Shown here: piece after piece, positions 1 through 12,269 of the stretch
How positions within the stretch are numbered: position 1 is the stretch's first letter
How the letters are laid out: each line of letters begins with the position of its first letter
From: Phlyctochytrium arcticum
Taxonomy: Eukaryota; Chytridiomycota; Chytridiomycetes; Chytridiales; Chytridiaceae
NCBI GenBank assembly: GCA_025602905.1
Contig: JAHLKI010000042.1
Location: 1 to 64,000 of the forward strand
Direction of reading: 5' to 3'
Length of the DNA: 64,000 nucleotides
Notes under the pieces: model-generated
What the model saw: only the letters and a program-made list of their open reading frames with translations
Told to the model about the DNA's origin: nothing
Database searches by the model: none
Made by a program: the position numbers and the translations under genes

Positions 1-197
1 AGTACCACAAGAAAGAAAGAGTGTAAAAAAAGAAGCAGACATAGAGCAAAAGTATTTGTTTGAGCAGAGGAGAGATGATTTTATTGTACTCCAGCGGTTA
101 AAACTACTATGTACAGAGAGAGAATGCAGTGTTTGTTGAAGACACGATTTATAGGTGGCGTTGAGAAACGCCGTTGGTTGTGAGACGTAATATTTAG

Positions 198-236
198 TGG
201 TGGTTGTGGGGGTGGTGGTGGAGGTGGAGGCGGTGT
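198..236. repeat. G/T-rich simple repeat in the 3' flank of histone H4
   Basis: A short tract of GGT/GGA-type triplets lies just downstream of the H4 stop codon, in the likely 3' untranslated region. The rest of positions 1-278 shows no other feature. Confidence 0.6.
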
Positions 237-278
237 GTATGTTGGTGAAAATGATGATGGAAACGGAGCCAGAGTTGC

Positions 279-1619
<1,341 letters not shown>

Positions 1620-2116
1620 GCGCTTTTGACTTGACTCTACCTACCACATCAACAACATACACCATCACCACCGCCCCTTACACGGCCCTTGTCTTTCGAC
1701 GAGCAACTCTCTCACTCTACCCCGTCACACCTACACACTTCACCTCCAGCGTTTTTTGTCAACGCTTCCACTATCATTATGTAGTTACCCTTGAGGTCTC
1801 GGAGGTCTCCACTGCTATAATCTATCATCTGTAAATAATATAATTCCAGAGCAATACAACTGCCAAAGTTTGCAAACCCAGACATTTTTTTACATTTTGT
1901 GCTTCTACTGAATGACTTCCGAGTCTCTTGCCTCACCTCTCGCGTCGCGTGACACATCTTGACTGTGCCGCTACATCCATCGGGGCCTGCTCTTGATTGA
2001 AATTTTGTCCCGATAGATTTTTCCTCAGCCAGCGGTGTGAATTGTGTGAAGCTGCACTAACGTTCCCCGATCGCCCGAAAGCAAGGAAAAACCGTTTGGC
2101 CACCGCTAGCCGCTCC

Positions 2117-4580
2117 ATGGGATATCCTGCCGAAACCAAGCAGCATTTGTCACCGCTCGGTCCGGCTTCCGCCACGGACTCTTCCTGGGTTGTTCGCCCG
2201 TCTCCCCCCGCCTCACCTTCGCCATTTGACCCTACACTCTCCGATCCAGCTCTCTCACCAATGGACACCGATCTAGTGCACGAACCTCTTCCACCGCCAA
2301 CAGTGACCGCCGAAACTGCTCCTGGCCCAGTTAGCTTGGGCGACATTCTCGACGGTGGAGTCGACACGTTGGGCAGCAACGGCCGCGATCATACCGAATC
2401 AGACCATGGAGGAAGTGGGAGCGATACGGACTCTGTGAAGGGGAGGAAAAAGCCGTCTCCAGTCGGGTACTGCGTCGAATGCGAAGGTAAATAATCACAT
2501 CCTAGTCGTCATCTTGCTGCGGAACCCTAACCTTTTGCAAAATTCCGTAGATCAACCGGCCATGGTCTTTTGCGAGCAGTGTGCTGATGACTTTTGTGAA
2601 GTATGCTTCCATTCGCAACACCGAAAAGGTTCCCGCAAAAAGCACGTCTCCAAAAAACTCCAAACATCTCTATCGCAAAAAAAGGCCCGGCGCTCTGATC
2701 CAAATGTCACACATCAGGTAAGGGTCCAATGCATTTTTTCCCTGCTGTTCGATTGATGTTTCGGCGCATTACGCTCTTTTTGCGTTGCCGTTGGTCATAC
2801 AAAAGACACGAGACGGCGGCCATAAGCAAGGTGTCATAGGAAAGATTTTAAAATACCTTCATCCTCAGGCCGAAGCCGATGCATCTGATGCTCCGGTTGC
2901 TGACGACAGCATGGACCATGAACCGGATTCATCGAAGGATCTTAAGCTGATGGGCGAACAACCAACAAACAAGGCGCCTGTTGGTGACTGGTTCCTGGAA
3001 CGTGCCAAATATATCCCACTGCGACTCACTCTAGAGGAACGCAAGTTTTTGCGGCTACTGGAAGCCGGTCTGAATGTCTCTGAATACACAGACAAAATTG
3101 ACATTCTCGCGTACGGAAGTAAAAACAAGCGTATTGTGGGGCAGATTAAGGAACTTTGCGCGATTTTGTCGGGTCTGGTGCTGGCAGCAGATTACAAAGT
3201 CGGACAAGAGCTCTTCCAGGACCGAAATTTCCAAAACAATGCAGAGTTCTTTCAAGAAATGTAAGTTGTGTTTTTTGAAAAGTCCCGATCCCGATTCATA
3301 TTTTTCAAACTCTGGCCATCTTCTTAGCTTTGAATTGGGACGTCGTCACAAGATTATGAACCCAGAAAAAATGCGATCAACGTACGGAAAGCTTGTTTAC
3401 CTCTTGCAAGATGCTCAAATTCCCGATGTCGTGGACATGCTGGAATTCTCCTGCGTCAAACCCATCAAGACCGTGTACAACGTGCTTGAGGAAATGAATG
3501 GATTGAAGATCCTCCAGGACGAGTTGATTGGCGTCGCAACCCAGGAAATTCTCTCGGAAGGTCGATCACGGTACCAAGTTCAACAGGATATCAAAAACAA
3601 GGAACGGGCAATTGAAAGACTGGTCCGTAAATACTCGTCCTCCGGGAAACCAGATGAAGTCATTCGCCAATGTCTTTATTCAATCGGCGACAACCATGCA
3701 TTTTTGCGCGTGAATCGAGACCCCTGCGATAAAATGATTGCCTACCTGCAACAATTTTTCGACGCCAACAAGGAAGAAACCGGATTTTCTCTGGCAATCC
3801 GGTCAGGTAAAGGCGGCGCGCGACTCTCGCACGATCACAACAAGCAGTATCAGTATGTCCTGCAGTCCTTGACCCTCTGGCGCGAAATTATGCACGATAT
3901 GTTTATGTTGTGGACACTCGCGGAACAAGATTTACTGAGTCCCAATAACCCTTACCGACTGAGAGATACGGGTCAGGGTCTCAACCGAGTTCAGCCCGCG
4001 CCAAAAGTATCACGGATGATGCACACCATCTTGCACCGTGCGCAGCAAAGAGTGGGCTATTGGGTCGGATCTTCAGTAATTCACCTTGGGGATCATGTAA
4101 GTTTTTCCGTAAATCATTTTGTCAACTTAACGCAAGTATACTAATCGTCGTTTTTATTTCACCAGAACGTCCCCAACGCACTCATGTTTATCGACAAGTA
4201 CACTCAAATCTACCGAATCCTTCTCCCCATCTGCAACACCCTAAACCAAATCGATAACCTCCACAAGAACCCCGGACTGGCAAAGTACATTGACGAACAA
4301 TTCAATGGCCCAGATAACCTTCGTAAAACCATCTTGGTTGATTTCTTCCGCCACGCATTTGATGGAAGTGGGGCCGATAACTTTTTCGGTATGCATTTTT
4401 TTTTTCAATTCTCTCTCATTTTTATTACCGGTCCTCATACTTATATTTCCTTTAGATGCCGGATCATGTATTGATGGACGTCTGACGTCGGCCTGGAATT
4501 GGTGCGCAACACTCGAAAAGAAGCCATTTTTCCCAGTGTTTTTGTTGAGCGGGTTTGTCGGGTTTGATGGGCAGTGGTAA
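2117..4580 (+). CDS. B-box zinc finger UPF0652/DUF2009 protein
   Basis: A eukaryotic family of unknown function (UPF0652, DUF2009), also known in fission yeast and plants. Six exons, 2117-2486, 2551-2717, 2806-3260, 3328-4096, 4166-4388 and 4456-4580, give 702 residues in one continuous phase. After about 115 Ser/Pro-rich residues comes a B-box-like zinc finger (about 118-160) with YCVEC, FCEQC, DDFCEVC and later paired His. The large DUF2009 domain follows, with the family-typical FELGRRHKIMNPEKMRSTYG segment. The frame opens 40 codons earlier but has no ATG there, so I start at 2117. The exon 3 acceptor is weak (CAAAAG). The molecular role is not known; the B-box suggests a protein-protein scaffold, which is inference. 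Confidence 0.9.
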
Positions 4581-7370
4581 TCGCCCAGAGTTTGCAGCCA
4601 ATTTACCTTTTTTCCTAATTTACATATTTAACAATCAAACAACTTTTGCGATCTTTTTCGAGTGAACGTTTCCTTTATGTGATTTGACTTGCTGGACCAA
4701 AAAATAATAATCTGCATCAAGATGTGGACCTGAGTTATTGTCTTCGTTATAATTGTCCTCCGTACCTGTTTGTACGAGGGATGTCAGTTGAGAAAATGTC
4801 TTTCTTGTCCAGATAACCCCGATCGTACGAGGGATGTCAGTTGAGAAAATGTCTTTCTTGTCCAGATAACCCCGATCAAAACCTTTATGTTGAGTTCCTA
4901 CCCTGGACCCAACTGCATAGCCAGTACAGCCCTTGCTCACCAATGTACAATCAATCTGGTAACTTTCAGCAGAGAAGGCCAAATCTAAAAGTTCTTTCGA
5001 TACATCATCGGAGTTATATTGGTAGCTAAACTACGAGGGAAGTATTGACGGAATGAAGAGTGCAAGCTTCTACTTATGTCCTATGTAATAAATTTTTTTT
5101 GATATACAAAACTACTCTCTCTTGTTCCGGCGTCTCGCGAGCAACCTTCTTGGTAATTGCTAATGAGACCAACGCACTCGACAAACAGAAGGACAAATGT
5201 GATCCCCCGCGCCGGCGCCGGCACCTCCAATGGTTCTCAGGGTTCCGATTTTTGTCGTGTATGTGAGGACGCAACCACGTTCTCCAAATCACCAAAGTAT
5301 TGACTCGCTTGGGACCAGCGGTTTCGCAAGTATGCGACCTGCATGCAGAGCTACCTAAACACGAGATACCATTTGTTCCTCTGTTGGGAGCGTCAGATAA
5401 ACAGTGCTTTGCTACCGAGACATTCCATGGATGGACAAACAAGACCACGTTTTCTTTATAAAAGAAGGCTTTACGATCTGATAAAGTAGTGTAGCTGCAC
5501 GCCCACTAATTGATATCATGTCTCTGTTTACTTATGGATTTAGGCAGCACGAAAGACATGTGGGAAAATACGGCAGGTATGCGCGCTAAATAAATTTTTT
5601 TATATACGTTCCTTTATACGCATATATTTTATTTGGCCCCATCCTCGCGAGAGAAATCAGTATGAGCGTTTGCATCCATATATGCATATTTTATGGGAAC
5701 GATTTGCACGGCGTTTTTTTTGGACGCCGTTTCGTATATTTTCGGTCAGACTTATTTCAACAGGTATCATCTCATCTCTTGAAGCAGTCTCTTCGGCTCT
5801 TCATCAATTACTTTTTACTCAAAATCTTATGTTAGAAATTGAAATCACCCTCCACAGGAACCTGCAGTTTTGCAGGTAGTCGTTGCCCGTTCACGCTCAT
5901 GCTCCCTGCGCTTCCACCGCATGTGCAATATGCAGCGAATTAAGTTCTAAGACCAGATCAGCCATCCTCTAGGCATTGTAAATACTAAATGTTTCTAGGT
6001 AGGGTGACAGCAATTCTCCAGATGAGTAAGAAACTTTGGCTTTCAAAGGAAAATGTCTGCTTGTCTTGTAACAGTCCCTCATTGCAACGACCGTTCGATG
6101 AGAAAAGCACACATGTAATAAAAACATGAATGCCTTTCAAAGGTGTCCAAAACAATGGGATCGGCGTGTATCAACGGATCTCTGCAAATACAGAGCGATA
6201 TTCTTGTGTAAATTCTGTACATCATCGTTGCTACTCGCACTTATTAATGCGACAGGTTCCTTTTTTTAAAAGAAGAACCATTCCTGATGCGTCCATATCG
6301 CATCTGCTAAGTTCATGCTCTTGCTATTGCTGAAAACTGGCAATAACTCCAAATGACCAGAGGACGGGTTTCGATTATAGATGGGGAGGGTGAGAGGATG
6401 CGTGAGGCCGGGCACGATCGCAGTAAGTCCATCCATCTGGGATGTCTGATGTTGAAGGGTGGGCCAGTAGATACTGCTATACCATGGTCCTTGCCCACTT
6501 CCAAGACCATCAAAAGCATGATGCCTTCAGCCAATTTATTCATTTGGTTGACGAATTTTTCATTATTTTTGTGAGTCTTATGGAATTTTTACGCTGCAAA
6601 CACAATTACCTTTCCACAGTCTACGCAGAGTACATCAAGTATCGTTTTTTATACGGATGTTCGAACAATGGACGCACATTGATGATATATACCATAATTC
6701 TCTCAGCTCACTATCTGTTTGGGTAAGTTGTCAAAGTTAGAACCAGAGACTTTGATTTCCTGGTACATATGGTGGCATTCCAATTTACCAACCCCCGAAA
6801 AATGTAGAGTATTGGTTTTAAAGACCGTTTTGAGTCAGTGCCAAGGAACAAAGTGAGAGAAAATTAAAGGGCGGTTGTTTCGGAGGTGAACGTATGTTGT
6901 GCGTTTTCACTGACCCACGGCCGTCATATTCGAAGCCCCGATATTGCTCCACTGTGAATCGTACTCGATACCAGATCTCCGCCCCAGAATGGAAGATATC
7001 ATTACGCTTCGATTCTGAAAAGGCTGCAATTGGGTAACTGGAAAACTAGCCGAAAGTATTCTGACACCCAGACTTGGATTTGCACCGTATATGCAATTTG
7101 TTCATTGTAAAAGCTGGCTCAACCTAGAGAAAGAGTCAATGACAATACGGTAATGAACGAAATCACATATGGCTGGAGACCTCATGGCATTGACAGTTTC
7201 GAAGGCGGGCAAGGTCCATGGAATATTTAGTTTCTACTGACTCAACGACTGACCCACCCACCAGATTCAAACACGCCCATCATCCCACGACACGACCCCT
7301 GCTTCGCTTTCAAAGTCCGCTCCACCGACCCGACAACGATCTCCGTCAACCGTAGGTCCTTGTCCAGCGG
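4581..7370. other. Long intergenic region, no supported gene
   Basis: About 2.8 kb of AT-rich DNA. Frames up to 124 codons exist, but none starts with ATG in a sensible context or resembles a family. The only structure I see is a 53-bp tandem duplication (4772-4877) and a short GC palindrome near 5208-5221. Broken older sequence cannot be excluded. Confidence 0.5.
4772..4877. repeat. 53-bp perfect tandem duplication
   Basis: Two head-to-tail copies of a 53-bp unit beginning GTACGAGGGATG, the first at 4772 and the second at 4825, identical by eye. The unit has no coding logic. It lies about 190 bp downstream of the DUF2009 gene, and the identity suggests a recent local duplication. Confidence 0.85.
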
Positions 7371-7376
7371 AAAACT

Positions 7377-7384
7377 TATAAAAG
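7377..7384 (+). promoter_or_regulatory. TATA box of the NADAR-like gene
   Basis: TATAAAAG stands 140 bp before the ATG at 7524. It matches the octamers seen in the histone promoter and supports the small downstream reading frame as an expressed gene. Confidence 0.6.
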
Positions 7385-7523
7385 GAGCAGTGCTTCAAGG
7401 CCATTTTCCAGAAATCACGAACCCATCTCGACTGGAAATTGAGTCTACTTCACATTTTCGACTTCCACACACAAAAAAGACATTAAGATTCACCCAACTA
7501 CCCATCTCACACTATCATCACAA

Positions 7524-7958
7524 ATGCCATCCCACCCATCTCACACTATGGCCCCTCCTACCAACTTTCTATCCACAACCTATTTTGCCCCCATCACCAT
7601 CAACTCCCAAGTCTACCCAACAGCAGCCCACTACATCCACTCCCAAAAATTCAAATCCGATCCAGCTACCCAGTCTCGGATCCGTCTCGCCGAAACCGGA
7701 GAACTGGTCCTCAAGATTTCCCAAGAGCAAGCATTCTATTGCCGTCCTGACTGGGCTAACGTGGCGTTAGAGGCGAAATTTACACAACATCCATTGTTAC
7801 GCGACCCGTTGTTGGCGACGGGAACAGAGATTTTGGATGAACAAGCAGGGAATGTGATTCCTGCTCGGTATTCAATGGAGATTCGTGCTCAGATTCAGCG
7901 GGAAGCTGTCTTGGCCGCTCGGAATGCTACATTCCAACGCTCCATATCGGCCATGTGA
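7524..7958 (+). CDS. Small NADAR (YbiA/DUF1768)-like protein
   Basis: A single-exon gene of 144 residues. The middle resembles the NADAR/YbiA fold, whose members hydrolyse N-glycosidic bonds in riboflavin intermediates or handle ADP-ribose. Matches are FAPITINSQVYPTAAHYIHS followed by QKF (about 21-43), RPDW (about 74-77), and EAKFTQHPLLRDPLLATG (about 82-99). Two features usual in the family are altered. The Glu of the EHYFQ block is Ala here (AHYIH), and no D-x-x-W-G motif follows the LLATG block. The protein may be catalytically dead or divergent. An alternative start at 7548 (MAPP) would remove eight residues. The family assignment is by eye and should be tested with a profile search. Confidence 0.6.
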   Translation: MPSHPSHTMAPPTNFLSTTYFAPITINSQVYPTAAHYIHSQKFKSDPATQSRIRLAETGELVLKISQEQAFYCRPDWANVALEAKFTQHPLLRDPLLATGTEILDEQAGNVIPARYSMEIRAQIQREAVLAARNATFQRSISAM

Positions 7959-8380
7959 TGTTTATGTTCAATGGGCCGAAGTTTTTTGTATACCCTTCTT
8001 TCTTGCATATACCATTACTGTACCATTTATCTTTTACAATTCTTACATTTATTCTCTCAATCAATATCAATCGTACTTGTTCTAACAAACTCTTTCCGTT
8101 GCCGATCCGCTGTCATCACGAAAAGAAGAAGTATGAGATCTTCCGTCGTGTATGCATATTCTATTCGTTGGCCCTCATGACATGCCGGAAAGCAAATGAA
8201 CTTATTTATCTGCCGTACTTGCCTTCTGAAAATGGAGATTGCGCAATTATAAAGGGCCAGCGGTTTTTGGTACAAGGAAAAAAAATGTGATCCAAAAGTA
8301 AGTACAAGAACAAGTAGGAACAAATGGAAAACAGTCCGATGGACTATCTCGCGTGGGAAAGCCAAAAGCGATAAATTTAT

Positions 8381-10403
8381 CTAAGTATGTTGTGAACGAG
8401 GTAAGCGTAAAGAGTTGATGCAGAGTGCGGCGCCCGCAATAATGACGGCGGCAAAATAGATGGGAAGACGGTGTGAAATAGAGAATAGGGGACCAGAGAT
8501 GAGCGGAGCGATGATGGATGCGCTAAATGAGAAACATTGTGTGCAATTAGTTTTTGGACGATGTAGGAGAGTAATGTTACTTACATTCTACCGATTGCAC
8601 TGCATGCTCCATTTGCAGTGGTCCGGACCGGCGTGGGAAAAATCTCTGGTGTGATTGTGTAAAGAACTGCGTACATGATGGTCGCGGCGGCCCCAACAAT
8701 GCAAGTAGCGGTGACAGCTACCCCCCATTGTTGAGGAAGAAATGAGACTGCAACTAGGGACGCAGCCGTTGCTATCGTAGAGTACAACAACGTACCCCGG
8801 CGGTCAAATTTGGGATGATCTACGAGACGCGTAGCCAAAAGAGACGCGGGTATAGCGGTTGCAGCGTATAGTAGACAAGCGACATATGTGTCCCTCTCAG
8901 ACTGCTGGGTCGGTAGCGCGTTTTCCGGCGCCGGTGCAGATATCTCGGCCATGAACTTTGCAATAAAGGCATTGAAGATAGTAAATCCGAGATTGACCAG
9001 ACCCCAAATTGCAAAGAGGTGAAGGGTGGTACGGCGATAACTTGGATGAACACAGAGCATAACCATAGTCCGATAGGTAGATCGATTTTGAGTTAACGCG
9101 GAGTTTTGGGAAAGTTCTGGCTCCGAGTCGATGGGGTCACTGTCTTCTATGTCAACGTCCTGGCTGATCGCGAGCGTTTCTGCCGGTAGTCTCCGAACTT
9201 CATCCAGTGAGATATCATAAGTACAATTGTTCAACTCAATGATATGGCTGAGGACATCATGTAAGCCTTGACGGTCGTTTTGAGCCAAGAGGAACTTGGG
9301 TGACTCCTTGAGCTTGATGAACCAAGTTCGTCCGACCTTTTGGTGATAACAGTTTAAACTCCGTTGCGTGGGCCGCTTAAATCTCTACCGCGACTTACCA
9401 GCATCAACAATGACAAGATCCCCATCAACAATACCATGGCCCTCCATGCCCCACCGGCCGTAAATATCCCTCCGGCATTCTCACTCGAAGAAAAGATAGC
9501 TAAAGCTGCTACGGATGCTACCACCCCACCAATAGAAAAAAAGACACTCAATAGTGTCAAATATCGCCTATCTTCCCTGGGACAAAACTCCACAAAGAGA
9601 CAGCCATCGACTGGCATGTGCCCGCCAACTCCAAATCCCAGCAAGAAAATTGTAGCACACAAAACGAAAAAGGAGGGTGCAAACGACGCAGCAATGCCCG
9701 TAATGGTAGATATTATAAGCGTGTAGTTGAAAGCCCATTTTCGACCGTACTACGCGCAGCGAATGATTTTAACTCTATGAAGCCAAAACGTGCGCAATTA
9801 GATTGGTGTCGTTACCTTATCACTCCATGTTCCCCAGAATACCGCTCCTGTGTAGTGGGCCAAGATAAGTCACGTATGCCTTGACAAGTCGGACCCGGAT
9901 ACCGAACCAAAAACACTTACCGAGAAACATGCCCAGAAACATGGCACTCGACAAGACTCCAATGTAGGTATCCGGTACGTCAAAGTGTCTCTGTACGTGG
10001 GGTAAGGATAGCGCTAGACCTGAAGCAGATGTTAGCGCACGTGTCGACCACCTCAAGTGGGGATGTATTTACCTTGCATCCACATATTGTCAGCGAGGTT
10101 GCCAAATCCACACTTTTGAGACAGAGAGTGTATTAGATACGACTCGCTCACTGAGAATCTCCCTGCGTTACCTACCAGGACCAGTAATGCCATGTGAAAC
10201 TTTCCGAATCCTATCCGCGATATAACATCATCCAGGGAAGATTCGCCATCACCAGCGTCATCAATGCTGTCCTGGGAGGCCCGTCTGGCGTTTCTGACTG
10301 GGTAAGGGCCGGATATGGATTCATCGGATGATTCGCGACCCGGCAGCAACTGGGAATAGGAACTTGTGCGGGCCGTTCCTCTGTGACCCCCCAAGTCGCT
10401 CAT
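8381..10403 (-). CDS. SV2-like major facilitator superfamily transporter
   Basis: A 547-residue integral membrane carrier of the MFS, closest in layout to fungal SV2-like/sugar transporters. The seven minus-strand exons are 10176-10403, 10073-10112, 9921-10019, 9816-9847, 9399-9749, 8585-9336 and 8381-8522, all in phase. A hydrophilic Ser-rich N-terminus precedes helix 1 (CGFGNLADNMWMQG). The loop 2-3 signature is GAVFWGTWSDKYGRKWAFN. Helix 4 holds GFGVGGHMPVDGCLF, and ESPKFLL lies at the start of the central cytoplasmic loop. The late loop reads YTITPEIFPTPVRTTANG, the usual sugar-carrier PETK-like position. The substrate cannot be told from sequence. Divergent from the HAD gene with a 464-bp gap. 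Confidence 0.9.
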
Positions 10404-10867
10404 TGTAACAGCTTTGGCGTACTTATCCTAAAGACATGATTCATCCGACTAAGTACTGATTCTTAGCATGTATTAAAGACATTTCATGTACCTTCTTGTC
10501 GTCGCCATATGTGGTGGAAAATCACAGTATATCCCAAAGACTTTCGAAAAGTCAAATGTCAAAGGAATTTGTCAAATCGAAATTCGATGCTGGTGATGAC
10601 AGTGCTCTTCCAAATTTCAAACACGTGACCACAAGTCTTTGTCAGAACGCCAGCGATCGGAAAAGTGACAACGCGGCTAAAGATATGCTATTTCGTTCTG
10701 TCCCAAGACTTTTTGCAACGTCCTCCCACCTATTTTATTCTGCTTCAAAAGGACTTTCCGGTAACTTGCGCCCCAAGACTTGCGGGCTCCTACTTCCATC
10801 TTGCCTACACCCCCCGTCGCGTGTTCCCTCAAACTCCGCTCAACGTTTGCCCTACACTTCAACGACC
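10404..10867. promoter_or_regulatory. Intergenic region between divergent MFS and HAD genes
   Basis: A 464-bp shared upstream region. An in-frame ATG at 10685 extends the HAD frame by 61 codons with a mitochondrial-presequence-like stretch (see findings). No clear TATA box is visible in either direction. Confidence 0.45.
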
Positions 10868-11936
10868 ATGATGTCGGCGAGCCCAGAAACATCCAAAAAT
10901 GCCCCATCTGGACGAGTCTTCTTTTTCGATATTGACAATTGCCTCTATCACAAAAGCTCTGGAATCTATGTCGAAATGGGCAAGCGGTGAGGGATCTACC
11001 CAAATCTCTGGTACGGTCGGAGTTGGATCTTAATACGCTACAATGTCAGGATTCACGAGTATTTCAAGCGAATGGGATTCCCAGATGAAGAAGGTGCGCT
11101 CTTACGCGTACAAGACATTGCGACCATATCGCTGATATAATCTCGTTCAGCCTCCGAGCTTCACGTACGGTACTACACAGAATACGGCCTGGCCGTACGC
11201 GGTTTAGTCAAGTATCATGGTATGCATCTTCCTGTTTTTTCCTTTATTTTTTTGGTGTACAATCCTCATAACTGAAGTATAGATATCGACCCTCTCGCCT
11301 ACGGTATGCAAAGCATTACATCCAGTTATGGCCGAGCGTGCATCTAATGAGTCGTAGATGTTGAGGTTGATCAGAGTATACCACTTGACCTATATCTCAA
11401 GAACGACCCTGAGCTGCGAAAGATGCTGGATTCTATGAAGGACGTCAAGAAATGGGCATTCACAAATGCTTACAGTGTTCACGCCAAGCGCGTTCTCAAG
11501 TTCCTAGGAATTGACGACCAGTTTGCCGGCTTGACGTTCTGGTAAGACTGTCTAGCTCACGCTCTCTCGCATGTCTTGTCCCTAAATCTCATTTCTTTGC
11601 AAAGTGACTACGCGAAGCCAAATTTCAGTTGCAAGCCTGAGGAGGCATACTACCATGAAGTCATGAAGGCAGCCGGGGTGACAGATCCCAGCAAGTGCTA
11701 CCTGGTAGATGATGCCGCCGTCAATGTTGATACAGCCAAGGTAAGTAAGCCCCTGTCATCAGATGCCATCGAATCGTACATCAGATGTTAAACGCGTCTC
11801 ATATATTTAGCGCCTTGGATGGACGGCTGTTCATGTCACAGACACCCCAGAAGCTGAACCAAAGCATGGTCATTTCCAAATTGCTGATGTGAAGGATTTA
11901 CCAAAGATCCTGCCGGAATTTTGGGTGCCCCAATAG
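10868..11936 (+). CDS. HAD-family pyrimidine 5'-nucleotidase (Sdt1/Phm8-like)
   Basis: A HAD hydrolase that removes the phosphate from pyrimidine or other nucleoside monophosphates. Seven exons, 10868-10986, 11050-11093, 11151-11219, 11283-11303 (21 nt), 11358-11541, 11605-11740 and 11811-11936, give 232 residues. Motif I is FFFDIDNCLY (Asp21 nucleophile, Asp23 acid/base), motif II is AFTNAYSVHAKR, motif III is the Lys in FSCKPEEAYY, and motif IV is CYLVDDAAVN. All HAD catalytic residues are present. The start at MMSAS gives the standard family length. A longer start at 10685 could add a mitochondrial targeting sequence. Confidence 0.92.
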
Positions 11937-12269
11937 ACACTGTCACTTTTTTTGGGACATCCTTCCTTAGAAATGTAAATATGCGCTGGTATCAGACTAA
12001 TAGATGATTCGAAACTTTGTCTTTCATTCAGGCTGTTCTGACGACGCTTTTTCCTGGTGTGCATAGCCAACCAATACCGCCGTCATTGTCAGATCTCAGC
12101 GCTGCGCAATCGCTGCGCAAATGTGTGACATGGCGGTCCCGTGACTATAATTGTTTTTGGCGCTTTTTGTCAAAAGTGTTTTCCACTAACGGTGGACGTG
12201 AATTTGCTGTTGACTTTGAGCTACTAAGAACACTTTACCTTTGACGACCCTAGAGGAGAATTCGCCAAG

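Noticed and set aside
5074..5448. 124-codon minus-strand frame
   Set aside because: Begins with GTG, has random-looking composition and no conserved motif.
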